NCBI GenBank assembly: GCA_020882975.1
Contig: JAHRFD010000006.1
Coordinates: forward strand, 1 to 64,000
Length of the DNA stretch: 64,000 nucleotides
From: Microcoleus sp. EPA2
GTDB lineage: Bacteria > Cyanobacteriota > Cyanobacteriia > Cyanobacteriales > Microcoleaceae
Reading direction: 5' to 3'
The notes under the pieces are model-generated. The model made no database searches and was not told the DNA's origin. It saw nothing but the letters and a program-made list of their open reading frames with translations. Below, one piece after another: positions 19,648 to 28,648 of the stretch; position 1 is the first letter of the stretch; each line of letters begins with the position of its first letter. A program made the position numbers and the translations under genes.

Positions 19648-20092
19648 TTTTTTCGCACTCTTTCTTGGTAACTTCGTGGCGGTAACGAAACATATCTGTT
19701 AGTCGCATTTCCACCCACCAACCTAATAATAGATCGACCATCGGGCCACCGGGTATCGAAAAGGCGATCGCATCTGTCAATCTAGTTTTACCATTTTCTG
19801 TGGTAAACTCGTGTCGATGAGTCCAACTCGCCATCGGTCCCTCAGTTTGTTCATCAACAAACAACCTATACTCTTGGCACTCAGTGTGAGTCGCCACCCA
19901 CTTTACCGGAATCGGCCCCAATGAAAGACGAAATTCCGATATAGCACCCACACCAAGTCCGCCCTCCCGGCGAATGATTTTCACCGGTTGCCAAGGCGGA
20001 GTTAATATTTGCAAAATATCCGGTCTTTCGTGAAAGTTCCAGACACTTTCAACCGTCGCATCAATTAGCGATGAATATCGAAAATTAGGCAT
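19631..20092 (-). CDS. SRPBCC (START-like) ligand-binding protein
   Basis: A 153-residue protein with the helix-grip fold signature: an N-terminal strand FRYSSLIDATVESVWNFHERPDIL, a central set of strands, and a C-terminal helix (LLLGWWVEMRLTDMFRYRHE). SRPBCC proteins bind hydrophobic ligands; some are cyclases. It overlaps the downstream cysteine-rich gene by 17 bases and follows the antitoxin-like gene by 13 bases. The ligand is unknown. Confidence 0.82.
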   Translation of the reverse strand: MPNFRYSSLIDATVESVWNFHERPDILQILTPPWQPVKIIRREGGLGVGAISEFRLSLGPIPVKWVATHTECQEYRLFVDEQTEGPMASWTHRHEFTTENGKTRLTDAIAFSIPGGPMVDLLLGWWVEMRLTDMFRYRHEVTKKECEKNANNG

Positions 20093-20105
20093 TATTCAAA
20101 TCTTA

Positions 20106-20465
20106 CTAAACAGTTAATTGCGCTGGAATATCAGCATTTACATCATTATCCTCTGTCTCAGTACAAACAGCAACAGTTAGTTTCAATCCCAGAGCTTTTA
20201 GCCAAGTTCCCAAACTATAAATCGCATCACTTCCTTGTTCAGACAGCAATTCATCCAGTTTTTTTAAGTGCAATTCATATTGTTCTGGAGTCATTTTTGA
20301 TTGACCGAGAGCTTCTGCTACATCGCTGAGAGCAAGTCTGAGCAATGCTTCGTCAGGTTCTTCACCTTCATCTAATTCAAAATGAGTTTCCAGATAGACT
20401 GCCGCATAACTGGGGCTTTTTAGGCGTGCTATCAAAAAGTCATGATACGGTAAACTTTTAGGCAT
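20106..20465 (-). CDS. Addiction-module antidote-like helix-turn-helix protein, toxin not seen
   Basis: A 119-residue protein. The core (LLRLALSDVAEALGQSKM ... DAIYSLGTWLKALGLKL) matches the layout of the probable addiction-module antidote family (HigA-like, XRE fold). The usual recognition helix is poorly conserved. The cognate toxin would be expected immediately upstream, but only a broken short frame is present there (20470-20567). The gene is preceded by TAGGAG, a good ribosome site. It is probably an orphan antitoxin or a retained regulator. Confidence 0.65.
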   Translation of the reverse strand: MPKSLPYHDFLIARLKSPSYAAVYLETHFELDEGEEPDEALLRLALSDVAEALGQSKMTPEQYELHLKKLDELLSEQGSDAIYSLGTWLKALGLKLTVAVCTETEDNDVNADIPAQLTV

Positions 20466-20469
20466 TTTT

Positions 20470-20567
20470 TTAACTCCTATAATTTGTCCAGTATTCTATT
20501 GCTTGGCGAATGTCTCGGTCTTGAGTGCTTTGTAGTAGCTACTAGGATTTTTCAAACCAGTCGTCAT
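20470..20567 (-). pseudogene. Degenerate short coding remnant upstream of the antitoxin-like gene
   Basis: A GGAGAA ribosome site precedes an ATG at 20567 that opens a 23-codon frame, MTTGLKNPSSYYKAL. In another frame the DNA then reads QDRDIRQAIEYWTNYRS and stops at 20470, beside the next gene's ribosome site. The second piece looks like a real protein end, so I read this as a gene broken by a deletion and frameshift. Its original identity is not recognised. Confidence 0.35.
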
Positions 20568-20597
20568 TTTTCCAGTTCTCCTTTATAATCTAATTTA

Positions 20598-22238
20598 CTA
20601 AACGTGAATTAGTGAATTTTCATATCCTTTTGTATGAGTCATCGCCTCAGCTAAATGCTTCTTCAAAGTCGCTTCTGGCAGCGGTCCTTGCAAGTGACTC
20701 CAAGGCAAAACCCGATCCAGTTCCCACTCCTGGAAAACATAAAAATCCATGTCCGGCAAATGTCCCCGCAATTCCTTAAAAGCCCGCCGATAACTGCCCA
20801 ACGTATCGCCGTAATGCCGCACTAATTCTAACAGCTTAGACAAGCGTCGATCGCCCTTGGATAACAAACCCTGAATCACCGACCAGTTATAGCTTTCCGG
20901 TCTAAATTCTAAACCTAACTTCCGCAATTCTTTATCTAAAAACTTCAATCTTTTTTCTGCATCTTTATTGACTCCAAACCACTGAAAAGGAGTGTGAGAT
21001 TTCGGGACAAACGTACTGCAACCAAAAGTTAAGCGCAAACCGGGAGCAGCTTTTTTGACAGCCCGCAGCATGGCTACAGTCGCCTCTAAATCCTCCATTT
21101 CTTCCCCCGGTATCCCCGCCATGCCGTAGAGTTTAATGCCCTTTAACCCCCCTGTTTTAGCATTGAGAGCAGCTTGAATAATTTCCTCATTGGTGAGCTT
21201 TTTATTAACAATTTTGCGGAGGCGATCGCTGCCAGTTTCCACCGCAATCGTCACAGATTTGCTGTCTCTTTTGGTCAAAATTTCCGCAAGTTTCACCGTC
21301 ACCGTGTTGGTACGGACTGAAGCAAGACTAAGCCGTACACCATCGTATTTAGGCTGATTTAAATAATCTAATAAAACTTCAAATTCCGGGTGCTGAGTCA
21401 CGGAAGCACCCAACAAACCCAACCGATTTGTCACAGCTAAACCGCGGTCTATTGCCGGAATTAAAGAAGCCTCTAAACTCGCAGTTCTAAAAGGTAAAGT
21501 CAGATAACTTGCCAAACAGAAGCGACACATTTCTGGACAACTCCGAACCACTTCCACCATGTAAATATTTTCCCAAGCAGCCTTGGATGTCACCACAGTA
21601 GAAGCAGATAAAGTATTGCCACGATAAGTCTGTTTTTCAACCACACTGGGAATTGCTGGATCGATGGGATTAATTGATTGAATACCCTCCGCGGCATCCA
21701 GATAAGTCACTTCGTACAAACTGGGAACATAAACTCCCGGAACTTGCGCTAAATGGCGTAATTTAGTTTTTCTGTCAGCGGTACGAACTTCTTTAAAAGC
21801 ATTTATAAAATTATCAATCAGATTTTCGCCATCTCCGAGCAAAATCACATCAAAAAAATCAGCGAAAGGTTCGGGGTTGGCAGTAAAAACCGGACCACCA
21901 CCAAAGACTATAGGATGACTATCTGTGCGTTGAGATGCCCAAATTGGCACTTCTAGAGATTCCAATAAATTGAGAATATTCACATAATCGAGTTCCCAAG
22001 AAAAAGAAAATCCCAGTAATTCAGGAGTTCTTGGAAGTGATTCGTGGATATCAGTAAATAAACGACAAACTTCAATATCTGGGCGCAGTGCCAAAGTTGC
22101 CCACACTATTTGATAGCCCAGACTGGTAATACCAACAGTGTACTCGTTGGGAAAAGCAAAAATCGTCTGGATAGCGTCAACATTGGGGGTTGCTGGGGCA
22201 AATAGTAAGCGTTCTTCAACAAAGGGATTAGAAGTCAT
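20598..22238 (-). CDS. Radical SAM protein with N-terminal B12-binding-like domain
   Basis: A protein of 546 residues. The N-terminal 190 residues have the fold pattern of B12-binding domains (GITSLGYQIV, GFSFSWELDYVNIL, PIVFGGGPVFTANPEP, ILLGDGE) without an evident DxHxxG histidine. The radical SAM domain follows with CPEMCRFC near residue 232, giving three cysteines for the 4Fe-4S cluster. The overall layout fits the TIGR03960 type. The C-terminus has no extra motif. It lies 36 bases downstream of lspA on the same strand and is probably co-transcribed. The reaction is unknown. Confidence 0.85.
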   Translation of the reverse strand: MTSNPFVEERLLFAPATPNVDAIQTIFAFPNEYTVGITSLGYQIVWATLALRPDIEVCRLFTDIHESLPRTPELLGFSFSWELDYVNILNLLESLEVPIWASQRTDSHPIVFGGGPVFTANPEPFADFFDVILLGDGENLIDNFINAFKEVRTADRKTKLRHLAQVPGVYVPSLYEVTYLDAAEGIQSINPIDPAIPSVVEKQTYRGNTLSASTVVTSKAAWENIYMVEVVRSCPEMCRFCLASYLTLPFRTASLEASLIPAIDRGLAVTNRLGLLGASVTQHPEFEVLLDYLNQPKYDGVRLSLASVRTNTVTVKLAEILTKRDSKSVTIAVETGSDRLRKIVNKKLTNEEIIQAALNAKTGGLKGIKLYGMAGIPGEEMEDLEATVAMLRAVKKAAPGLRLTFGCSTFVPKSHTPFQWFGVNKDAEKRLKFLDKELRKLGLEFRPESYNWSVIQGLLSKGDRRLSKLLELVRHYGDTLGSYRRAFKELRGHLPDMDFYVFQEWELDRVLPWSHLQGPLPEATLKKHLAEAMTHTKGYENSLIHV

Positions 22239-22274
22239 TAGTAATTATTGGAGGTGTCTAATTGATTCACTTAT

Positions 22275-22787
22275 TCAACTATTTTCAGAAATATAATCTT
22301 TTTCGTCCTTTTTTCGAGGAGGTGGACTGTGGAAAGTTGCAATTAACAAACAGATAATTCCAGCATTAATAAAAACATCAGCAAGATTAAAAATTGGGAA
22401 CCGAATCAAGCGAAAATCGAGAAAATCCACCACATATCCTGACACAAATCGATCGATCCCATTTCCCAGTGCGCCGCCCAAAATCAAGCCATAGCCAGCT
22501 TGTTCCCAGCGATTAATTCGTGGTCCGAACCAAGCGAGTACCATCAATCCCACACTAACGCCCAAAGACAGCCAGCGCAACCAAATCGCGCCACCATTGC
22601 TAAACAAACTAAAAGCCGCACCCGTATTAACAACATAAGTGAAGTGAAACACCCCAGGTAACAGTGGCTGTGTTTGCGGAGGAACAGCCAATTCAAAATT
22701 TTGCACCACCCAAAATTTAGTCAGATGGTCTAAAACTAGACTGATAATAGCAGCAACCCAGAACCAGGGATTTTTTTTAAAACGCAT
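22275..22787 (-). CDS. lspA: Lipoprotein signal peptidase II
   Basis: A 170-residue inner-membrane aspartic protease that cleaves prolipoprotein signal peptides after lipid attachment. It has four membrane helices. The two catalytic aspartates are in GNGIDRF and FNLADVFIN, and NTGAAFSLF is the conserved loop. PstS in this window carries a lipobox and would be a substrate. It is flanked by bioY upstream and the radical SAM gene downstream, all on the minus strand. Confidence 0.96.
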   Translation of the reverse strand: MRFKKNPWFWVAAIISLVLDHLTKFWVVQNFELAVPPQTQPLLPGVFHFTYVVNTGAAFSLFSNGGAIWLRWLSLGVSVGLMVLAWFGPRINRWEQAGYGLILGGALGNGIDRFVSGYVVDFLDFRLIRFPIFNLADVFINAGIICLLIATFHSPPPRKKDEKDYISENS

Positions 22788-22994
22788 GAATTAGAAAGTA
22801 GAACATAGGGCATCGGGCATGGGAGAATTTACTCAAATCTCGCGGGTGATGGCGAGGAGGATGCAGTGCAGGAAAGCAATCCCAACCGCAGCGAGATTAT
22901 TTTTGTGTTTCGCAATGACAGTATAACCCAATTTTGCACAATTACCAATTCCCTATGCCCTAGGCTATAGGCTCAATTTTCTATTATTTTACGA

Positions 22995-23576
22995 TTAATA
23001 AAACATCACTCGACGTAAAACAAATGACAGTAATGCGATCGCACAAACTACCGCCAACTGTCCCGGCAAAGGATAAACTGAATATTTCAGGATTTGCTCA
23101 AACAAACTTATGGTTCTGGTGGGTAGCACCAACAAGTGACTTAAAACCAGATAAGTTAAGCCGATCGCATGAATTGTAAACAAACCGCACAAACAACTAA
23201 AAGCAATAGATTCCAGACGCGAAGCCACCTTAAAAGCCATCCAGCCACACACCCAAGCACCGGGAATAAAACCCAGTAAATAACCAAAAGCAGGTTCTTT
23301 AATATAGCCGATGCCGCCGCCTTGAGAAAAAACAGGCCACAAAGTTAGTCCTAAAATTAAATAGGCAATTTGTGATAAAGCAGCCGCATTTTTACCACCC
23401 ATGCAGCCTACCAGCAAAACTGCTCCAATTTGATAGTTGACTCCTAAAGAATAAGCCTGAAATCCTCGATTGTCCCAAAACCCAATTGGAGTAGTAACAA
23501 AGGCAGGAAAAAACGCGCCTCCTATCGTGAGGAGTAAACCAATAAAAGCCCAAATTAGTTCTATGGGAACAGGCAT
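22995..23576 (-). CDS. bioY: Biotin transporter BioY (ECF S component)
   Basis: A 193-residue protein of about six membrane helices and the family's glycine-rich loops: FSQGGGIGYIKEPAFGYLLGFIPGAWVCGW is the substrate region of BioY. It probably takes up biotin, alone or with a shared ECF energising module; none is encoded here. It lies 216 bases downstream of bioB on the same strand, which supports the biotin role. Confidence 0.9.
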   Translation of the reverse strand: MPVPIELIWAFIGLLLTIGGAFFPAFVTTPIGFWDNRGFQAYSLGVNYQIGAVLLVGCMGGKNAAALSQIAYLILGLTLWPVFSQGGGIGYIKEPAFGYLLGFIPGAWVCGWMAFKVASRLESIAFSCLCGLFTIHAIGLTYLVLSHLLVLPTRTISLFEQILKYSVYPLPGQLAVVCAIALLSFVLRRVMFY

Positions 23577-23655
23577 TCGATTTTATATTTTAAATTTTAG
23601 ATACTTCAACTTCGCTCAGCATAAGCTGGAGATTTTAGACTACAGAAAATCTGTT

Positions 23656-23688
23656 GGTAGCGGTTTCATCCTCAGAGAGAAACCGCCT
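23656..23688. repeat. GCGGTTTC inverted repeat between bioY and bioB
   Basis: GCGGTTTC and GAAACCGC form an inverted pair within this spacer. A similar pair (GCGGTTTC ... ) lies at 50630-50650, so it is probably a dispersed spacer element and perhaps an mRNA hairpin. Confidence 0.4.
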
Positions 23689-23720
23689 TAAATAATATCA
23701 CTTCCACCGATCAATATGTG

Positions 23721-23753
23721 AGATTCCCGACTTTTTAAACAAGTCGGGAATCT
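23721..23753. terminator. 13-bp hairpin downstream of bioB (CCCGACTT palindrome family)
   Basis: AGATTCCCGACTT (23721-23733) is the exact reverse complement of AAGTCGGGAATCT (23741-23753). A close relative with 16-bp arms lies at 47282. On the minus strand it follows the bioB stop by 40 bases and may reduce read-through into bioY. There is no long T run, so termination is uncertain. Confidence 0.5.
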
Positions 23754-23792
23754 GGGTAGAATGAATTTAATTCAAAATTACCCACTCAATAT

Positions 23793-24893
23793 TTAACCAG
23801 GAAAACTGCCGGGAATTGGTGCTTCGCCACCTTGAAGTCCTAGGGATTCCAACATCGATCGGTCCTGCTCTGCGGGTTGACCCATAGTAGTCAGATAATG
23901 ACCGACGAGCATAGCATTAATTCCAGCTTTTAAGCCCAAATGTTGAAGTTCTCCCATGACAGCTTCTCTACCCCCTGCATAGCGGATGATTTGAACAGGA
24001 AGTATGAGGCGAAAAATCGCGATCGCCTTTAATGCTTCGTAAGGATCTAGTGGAGGTAAATCACCCAAAGGTGTACCCTTTCTAGCAGATAGCAAATTCA
24101 CCGGTACTGACTCAACTTCTAACTCGCGCAAAGACAAAGCTAAATCGATTCTATCTTCCCAACTTTCGCCCATGCCGATAATGCCACCGCTGCAAGCTTG
24201 AATGCCTGCTGCTTTTAAGTTCTTAATGGTAGCAGTGCGATCGCTCCATTTGTGAGTTGTCACAATATTCGGAAAAAACTGCTCAGACGCTTCTAAATTG
24301 TGATTGTAGCGAGTTACTCCCGCCGCTCGCAATTCTTGAGCTTGTTCGACAGTCACTTCTCCCAAAGCGCAGCAAGGCTTAATATTAGTTTCCTCAATAA
24401 TGCGGCGCACTGTCTCAAGAATTTGCTCAAATTCCGAGGATTTCGGGCTGTTATGTTTAATCCCTTTCCCTTGAGAAACCAGACAAAATCTTTTCGCCCC
24501 GGCTTCCTCGGCCACCTTGGCTTGGGCTAAAATCTCATCGGAGGTTTTTAAGCCATAAATCGGGACATTTTCTCCCGGATGGTGAGCCGACTGAGAGCAA
24601 AAACCGCAATTTTCCGAACAGTTACCAGATTTGACATTAATGATGCTGCACAAGTCTACCGTATTGCCACAGCAAGCTTGACGCACGCGATCGGCTGCCG
24701 AACACAACAATAAAATATTTTCTTGGCCCTCGATGGCTGTCAAAGCCAGGGCTTCGTCTCTACCTATCCGATATCCTTTAACTATTCGATCTACGAGGCT
24801 ATCTAGTTGTAGTTGCAGCGGTAATTTCTCCGACATCATGTCGATCGAACTCTGAGAAAATGTTGGCAGTGGCGCTTGCACCATTTCTTGCAC
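23793..24893 (-). CDS. bioB: Biotin synthase
   Basis: A 366-residue radical SAM enzyme that inserts sulphur into dethiobiotin. The CSENCGFCSQS cluster (near 93-103) binds the 4Fe-4S centre, and QACCGNTVDLCSI and YNHNLEAS are family-typical. The length is usual, with a short N-terminal extension. An in-frame ATG pair at MMSEKLPL, about 18 residues in, is an alternative start. It is followed on the same strand by bioY. bioD, which makes its substrate, is at 32180, not linked. Confidence 0.95.
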   Translation of the reverse strand: MQEMVQAPLPTFSQSSIDMMSEKLPLQLQLDSLVDRIVKGYRIGRDEALALTAIEGQENILLLCSAADRVRQACCGNTVDLCSIINVKSGNCSENCGFCSQSAHHPGENVPIYGLKTSDEILAQAKVAEEAGAKRFCLVSQGKGIKHNSPKSSEFEQILETVRRIIEETNIKPCCALGEVTVEQAQELRAAGVTRYNHNLEASEQFFPNIVTTHKWSDRTATIKNLKAAGIQACSGGIIGMGESWEDRIDLALSLRELEVESVPVNLLSARKGTPLGDLPPLDPYEALKAIAIFRLILPVQIIRYAGGREAVMGELQHLGLKAGINAMLVGHYLTTMGQPAEQDRSMLESLGLQGGEAPIPGSFPG

Positions 24894-25100
24894 CTTATGA
24901 AAACAACCACCATTGTAGGGTTTTCTGGTTCTCTCTCCGGGATATTTTACAATTCACTATGAATTTTGGGGGTAGTGGTAGGTTAGCGATCGACAATCTA
25001 GCGATGGCTGCGGTCCCCACCCTTTCAAATATCTTATTGCTCCAAAACTGTCAAGTTTGTTTTGAACTAAAAATTTAATTTAGTGTAAAATGTAAAGAAT

Positions 25101-25133
25101 CTTAACCAAAGCTTTACTTTCGAGCGCTATGCT
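25101..25133 (+). promoter_or_regulatory. Pho box and -10 element upstream of pstS
   Basis: CTTAACCA (25101-25108) matches the cyanobacterial Pho-box repeat (PyTTAAPyPyT/A) fully, and after 3 bases CTTTACTT (25112-25119) matches 7 of 8. A TATGCT at 25128-25133 fits a -10 element at the right distance for PhoB/SphR-type activation. It is 41 bases before the pstS start, so pst should be induced by low phosphate. Confidence 0.65.
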
Positions 25134-25173
25134 AGGGCCCAACCCCCTATGTAGCGTCTAAAACTTTACACCC

Positions 25174-26364
25174 ATGATTTTCCGTATCAACATGATTAAT
25201 TCCCACAGGCTGACGACCGCAATCTCAGCAATGGCGATCGCCCTCAGCTTAGCAGCCTGTGGTGGCGACAGCACAACCACAAGCAGCAGCCCCAGCCCCA
25301 GTGACAGCGCCGCCAGTCCCGGCGCTTCCCCCGTGGCGGCCACCGGCACTGCTACTCCCAGCAAACTCGCCCTAGCCTCAGACGTCGCCCTCACCGCAGC
25401 CGGCGCATCATTCCCCGCTCCCCTGTACCAGCGTTGGTTTCAAGACTTCAACAAAATCAACCCCAAAGTACAAATTAACTATCAATCAGTAGGTAGCGGA
25501 GCCGGAGTCGAACAATTTACCAAAGGCACTGTAGACTTTGGGGCCAGCGACACGGGCATGAAAGACGACGAAATCGCCAAAGTTCCAGCAGACAAAGGCG
25601 TGATCCTGTTGCCCATGACAGCCGGCAGCATCGTCATCGGCTACAACTTACCAGACGTACCGGAACTCAAACTGCCACGGGATGTTTACGCAGAAATCTT
25701 CGCTGGTAAAATTACCAAGTGGAACGATCCCAAAATAGCAGCAGCCAATCCTGGTGCTAAATTACCAGACCAAGCCATTACCGTCGTACACCGTTCCGAT
25801 GGTAGCGGTACCACCGCCGTCTTCACCAAACACCTGAGTGCCATCAGCCCCGACTGGAAAAGCACAGTAGGCGACGGCAAAACAGTAGAGTGGCCCAAAA
25901 CAGGGACCTTTGTCGGTGCAAAAGGCAACGAAGGTGTCACAGCCCAAGTCCTGCAAACCGTCGGTGGTATTGGCTATGTAGAATACGGCTACGCCAAAAA
26001 CAACAATCTCAAATTTGCATCTTTGCAAAACAAAGCAGGTACATTTGTCGTACCTAACGACGAATCAGCTTCAGAAGCTCTAGCAACAGTTCCACTGCCA
26101 GAAAATCTGCGAGCATTTATCGAAGACCCAGAAGGTGCTAAATCCTATCCAATTGTCACCTACACTTGGATGCTAGTCCCCAAAACAGTTGCGGATGCCA
26201 ACAAAGCCAAAGCGATCGAGGCCATGGTGGAATATGGCTTGAACGAAGGTCAAAAAGTTAGTTCCGAATTGGGCTACGTTCCTCTGCCCCAAAGCGTTAA
26301 AGAAAAAGTGGCCGCGGCTGCTGACGGCATCAGCGCCGACTACAAGATTGAGGTTGCCAAATAG
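25174..26364 (+). CDS. pstS: Phosphate ABC transporter substrate-binding lipoprotein
   Basis: A protein of 396 residues. Residues 1-28 are a lipoprotein signal with the lipobox LAAC followed by an acidic/serine linker (about 30-65). The mature fold opens with LTAAGASFPAPLYQRW and has GSGAGVEQF and HRSDGSGTT, the phosphate-contacting loops of PstS. It binds phosphate in the periplasm and delivers it to PstCA. It heads pstS-pstC-pstA-pstB, but a 342-base spacer with repeats separates it from pstC. Confidence 0.95.
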   Translation: MIFRINMINSHRLTTAISAMAIALSLAACGGDSTTTSSSPSPSDSAASPGASPVAATGTATPSKLALASDVALTAAGASFPAPLYQRWFQDFNKINPKVQINYQSVGSGAGVEQFTKGTVDFGASDTGMKDDEIAKVPADKGVILLPMTAGSIVIGYNLPDVPELKLPRDVYAEIFAGKITKWNDPKIAAANPGAKLPDQAITVVHRSDGSGTTAVFTKHLSAISPDWKSTVGDGKTVEWPKTGTFVGAKGNEGVTAQVLQTVGGIGYVEYGYAKNNNLKFASLQNKAGTFVVPNDESASEALATVPLPENLRAFIEDPEGAKSYPIVTYTWMLVPKTVADANKAKAIEAMVEYGLNEGQKVSSELGYVPLPQSVKEKVAAAADGISADYKIEVAK

Positions 26365-26706
26365 GGATTGAAGGAAGAAGGAAGAAGAACCCCCCCTGCC
26401 CCCCAAGGGGGGAAATTCAGGAAGAAGGAAGAAGGAAGAGGGATATTTCTGTAGGGGCGGGTTTCACCAACAATATGAGCCTAACATCGATAATCTCATA
26501 AACCCGCCCCCACCCAACGGTAAATCGCCATCTACCTCTTTCCAAATACAAGGAGCGATTTTCATCAGAAATATTTGTGAAAAAGTCAGGGCGATTAATC
26601 CACCCACTCCTGTGGAATATTATTTATGTTTTTTCTTTCTGCTTCCTTCCCGCTAACTTTTTCCTAAAATTGTTTTTTTCAAAACTATGACTTGGTTGTT
26701 TTGTCT
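26365..26706. other. pstS-pstC spacer with two spacer repeats
   Basis: No gene is present. GA-rich runs surround a C6-AA-G6 hairpin (arms 26399-26404 and 26407-26412), like the one at 8185. This is followed by a GTAGGGGCGGG element at 26451-26513. Together they could lower expression of the downstream genes relative to pstS, as is common in pst operons, but that is inference. The repeats fill most of the space. Confidence 0.6.
26451..26513. repeat. GTAGGGGCGGG palindromic element, copy 1
   Basis: GTAGGGGCGGGTT (26451-) pairs with AACCCGCCCCCAC (26501-26513) with one mismatch, enclosing about 37 bases that include GATAATCTCAT. Further copies are at 30654-30715 and 53736-53794. It is a dispersed spacer repeat. 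Confidence 0.7.
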
Positions 26707-27663
26707 ATGATTTCAGATAATAATAACTCTCAATCGGAAAGCCGATCGCGCTCTGTGGCAGAAAAATCCTTAGACCAAGCTTTTATCTGGCTAACTAGGA
26801 TATTGGGCATAGGAATTGGGGTAATTTTGCTGGTGATAGCACTCACAGTTGCTTTCAGAGCATTACCTGCGATTCAACAGTACGGTTTAGGATTTCTATT
26901 AAGCAGTAGCTGGAACCCAGTTAAAGAAGAGTACGGTGCCCTGCCGATGATTTACGGGACGATCGTCAGTTCGGCGATCGCGCTCCTAATTGCAGTACCA
27001 TTAGGAGTAGGCACTGCGATCTTCCTGAGCGAAGATTTTCTACCCCTACCAATCCGCACAGCCTTGGTTTTTTTGGTAGAACTTTTAGCCGCCATTCCTA
27101 GCGTAGTTTACGGTTTGTGGGGAATTGCTGTATTGATTCCCATTCTTACCAACCTCGGCAAGTTTCTCAACGGCACTTTCGGATGGCTACCAATTTTTAG
27201 CACCCCCCCAGTGGGACCCGGAATGTTACCCGCCGGAGTAATTTTGGGAATCATGACTTTGCCGATTATTACTGCTATCTCCCGTGACTCTCTAGCAAGT
27301 CTGCCTCCCGAATTGCGGCAAGCATCTTTAGGTTTAGGAGCAACTCGTTGGACAACAATTTTTAGGGTGCTCGTACCCGCTGCTTTCTCCGGTATAGTCG
27401 GCGGAATTATGCTCGGTTTAGGACGCGCGATGGGAGAAACAATGGCTGCAACTCTGTTAATTGGCAACTCCAATCAATTAAGTCTTTCGGTGCTAGCTCC
27501 TGCCAATACTATAGCTTCTTTGATGGCAAATCAGTTTGCCGAAGCTTCCGGGTTGCAAGTAGCAGCTCTGATGTACACGGGGCTAATTTTGTTTATTATG
27601 ACCCTGATTGTTAATATTTTTGCAGAGTGGATTGTTTCTCAAGTTAGAGCCAAGTACAACTAA
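26707..27663 (+). CDS. pstC: Phosphate ABC transporter permease PstC
   Basis: A 318-residue permease with six membrane helices. The segment GAPxxRWTTIFRVLVPAAFSGIVGGIMLGLGRAMGET contains the EAA-type loop that contacts PstB. It pairs with PstA to form the channel. I chose ATG 26707 because the sequence just after it is polar and typical; an in-frame TTG at 26692 is an alternative. It begins 34 bases before pstA. Confidence 0.93.
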   Translation: MISDNNNSQSESRSRSVAEKSLDQAFIWLTRILGIGIGVILLVIALTVAFRALPAIQQYGLGFLLSSSWNPVKEEYGALPMIYGTIVSSAIALLIAVPLGVGTAIFLSEDFLPLPIRTALVFLVELLAAIPSVVYGLWGIAVLIPILTNLGKFLNGTFGWLPIFSTPPVGPGMLPAGVILGIMTLPIITAISRDSLASLPPELRQASLGLGATRWTTIFRVLVPAAFSGIVGGIMLGLGRAMGETMAATLLIGNSNQLSLSVLAPANTIASLMANQFAEASGLQVAALMYTGLILFIMTLIVNIFAEWIVSQVRAKYN

Positions 27664-27697
27664 AAATTGGTGCCAAATCCCCCTACATTTTTAATTT

Positions 27698-28594
27698 ATG
27701 TCAAACAGAACCTCCGAAGGTCTTGATTCTTTTGCCTCGAAGACAGGTAATTTAAAAAAAGTTAAAAACAGTCCCCTATCGCTGTTCAATATGGCGATGA
27801 CAGTATTAGCTGGAGCCTGTTTAACAATTACTCTGTTGCCTTTGTTTGCAGTGCTTTCCTACGTTACTATACAAGGTTTCAATCGCCTGAATTTAGACTT
27901 ATTCACTAAGCTACCACCGCCCCCAGGACTATCGGGAGGCGGTATTGCTAATGCAATTATCGGTACATTGATGACCGTGGGAATTGCTTCTCTGATTGCT
28001 GTACCTTTTGGTGTATTGGCAGCAGTTTATTTGTCTGAATTTAGCAAAGGCTCCATAGCTCGCTGGGTGCGTTTTGCTACTAATGTTCTCAGCGGTGTTC
28101 CTTCAATTATTGCGGGGGTATTTGCCTACGGTTTGTTTGTGGTGAATATGGGAGGTTTTTCGGCAATTGCAGGCGGTGCTGCGCTGGCGGTGCTGATGTT
28201 GCCGACGATTGTGCGAACTACTGACGAAGCTCTACAAATCGTCCCTCAAGATATTAGATGGGCTTCGGTTGGTGTGGGTGCATCTAATTATCAAACAGTG
28301 TTGCAGGTGGTTTTGCCTGCTGCTATTCCGGCTATTTTAACTGGTGTGACGCTGGCAATTGCCCGCGCTGCTGGAGAAACGGCTCCTTTGATTTTCACTG
28401 CGTTAAATTCGCCTTTTTGGCCAGCAGGATTTGATAAGCCAACTCCTTCGCTTTCGGTTTTGGTGTACAACTTTGCAACAGTTCCTTTTAAGGCACAGAA
28501 AGAATTAGCTTGGGCGGCTTCTTTAATTTTGGTGTTCATGGTTTTACTGACGAGTATTCTTTCTCGTTGGGCAACTCGCCAAAAAGTTTATTAG
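27698..28594 (+). CDS. pstA: Phosphate ABC transporter permease PstA
   Basis: A 298-residue permease with about six helices. GVGASNYQTVLQVVLPAAIPAILTG is the EAA loop and RAAGETAPLIFTAL is a family-typical segment, as in PstC. It probably dimerises with PstC. The spacer to pstB is short (54 bases) and holds tandem TTGGTCATT units, a common spacer motif. A long polar N-terminus of about 30 residues precedes the first helix. Confidence 0.93.
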   Translation: MSNRTSEGLDSFASKTGNLKKVKNSPLSLFNMAMTVLAGACLTITLLPLFAVLSYVTIQGFNRLNLDLFTKLPPPPGLSGGGIANAIIGTLMTVGIASLIAVPFGVLAAVYLSEFSKGSIARWVRFATNVLSGVPSIIAGVFAYGLFVVNMGGFSAIAGGAALAVLMLPTIVRTTDEALQIVPQDIRWASVGVGASNYQTVLQVVLPAAIPAILTGVTLAIARAAGETAPLIFTALNSPFWPAGFDKPTPSLSVLVYNFATVPFKAQKELAWAASLILVFMVLLTSILSRWATRQKVY

Positions 28595-28648
28595 TCCTTG
28601 GTCATTGGTCATTGGTCCTTTGTAAAATTTGATGGGAGTATTAATTGT

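Noticed and set aside
22250-22264. GGAGGTGTCTAATT as a further MITE end
   Set aside because: No inverted partner is found within 300 bases.
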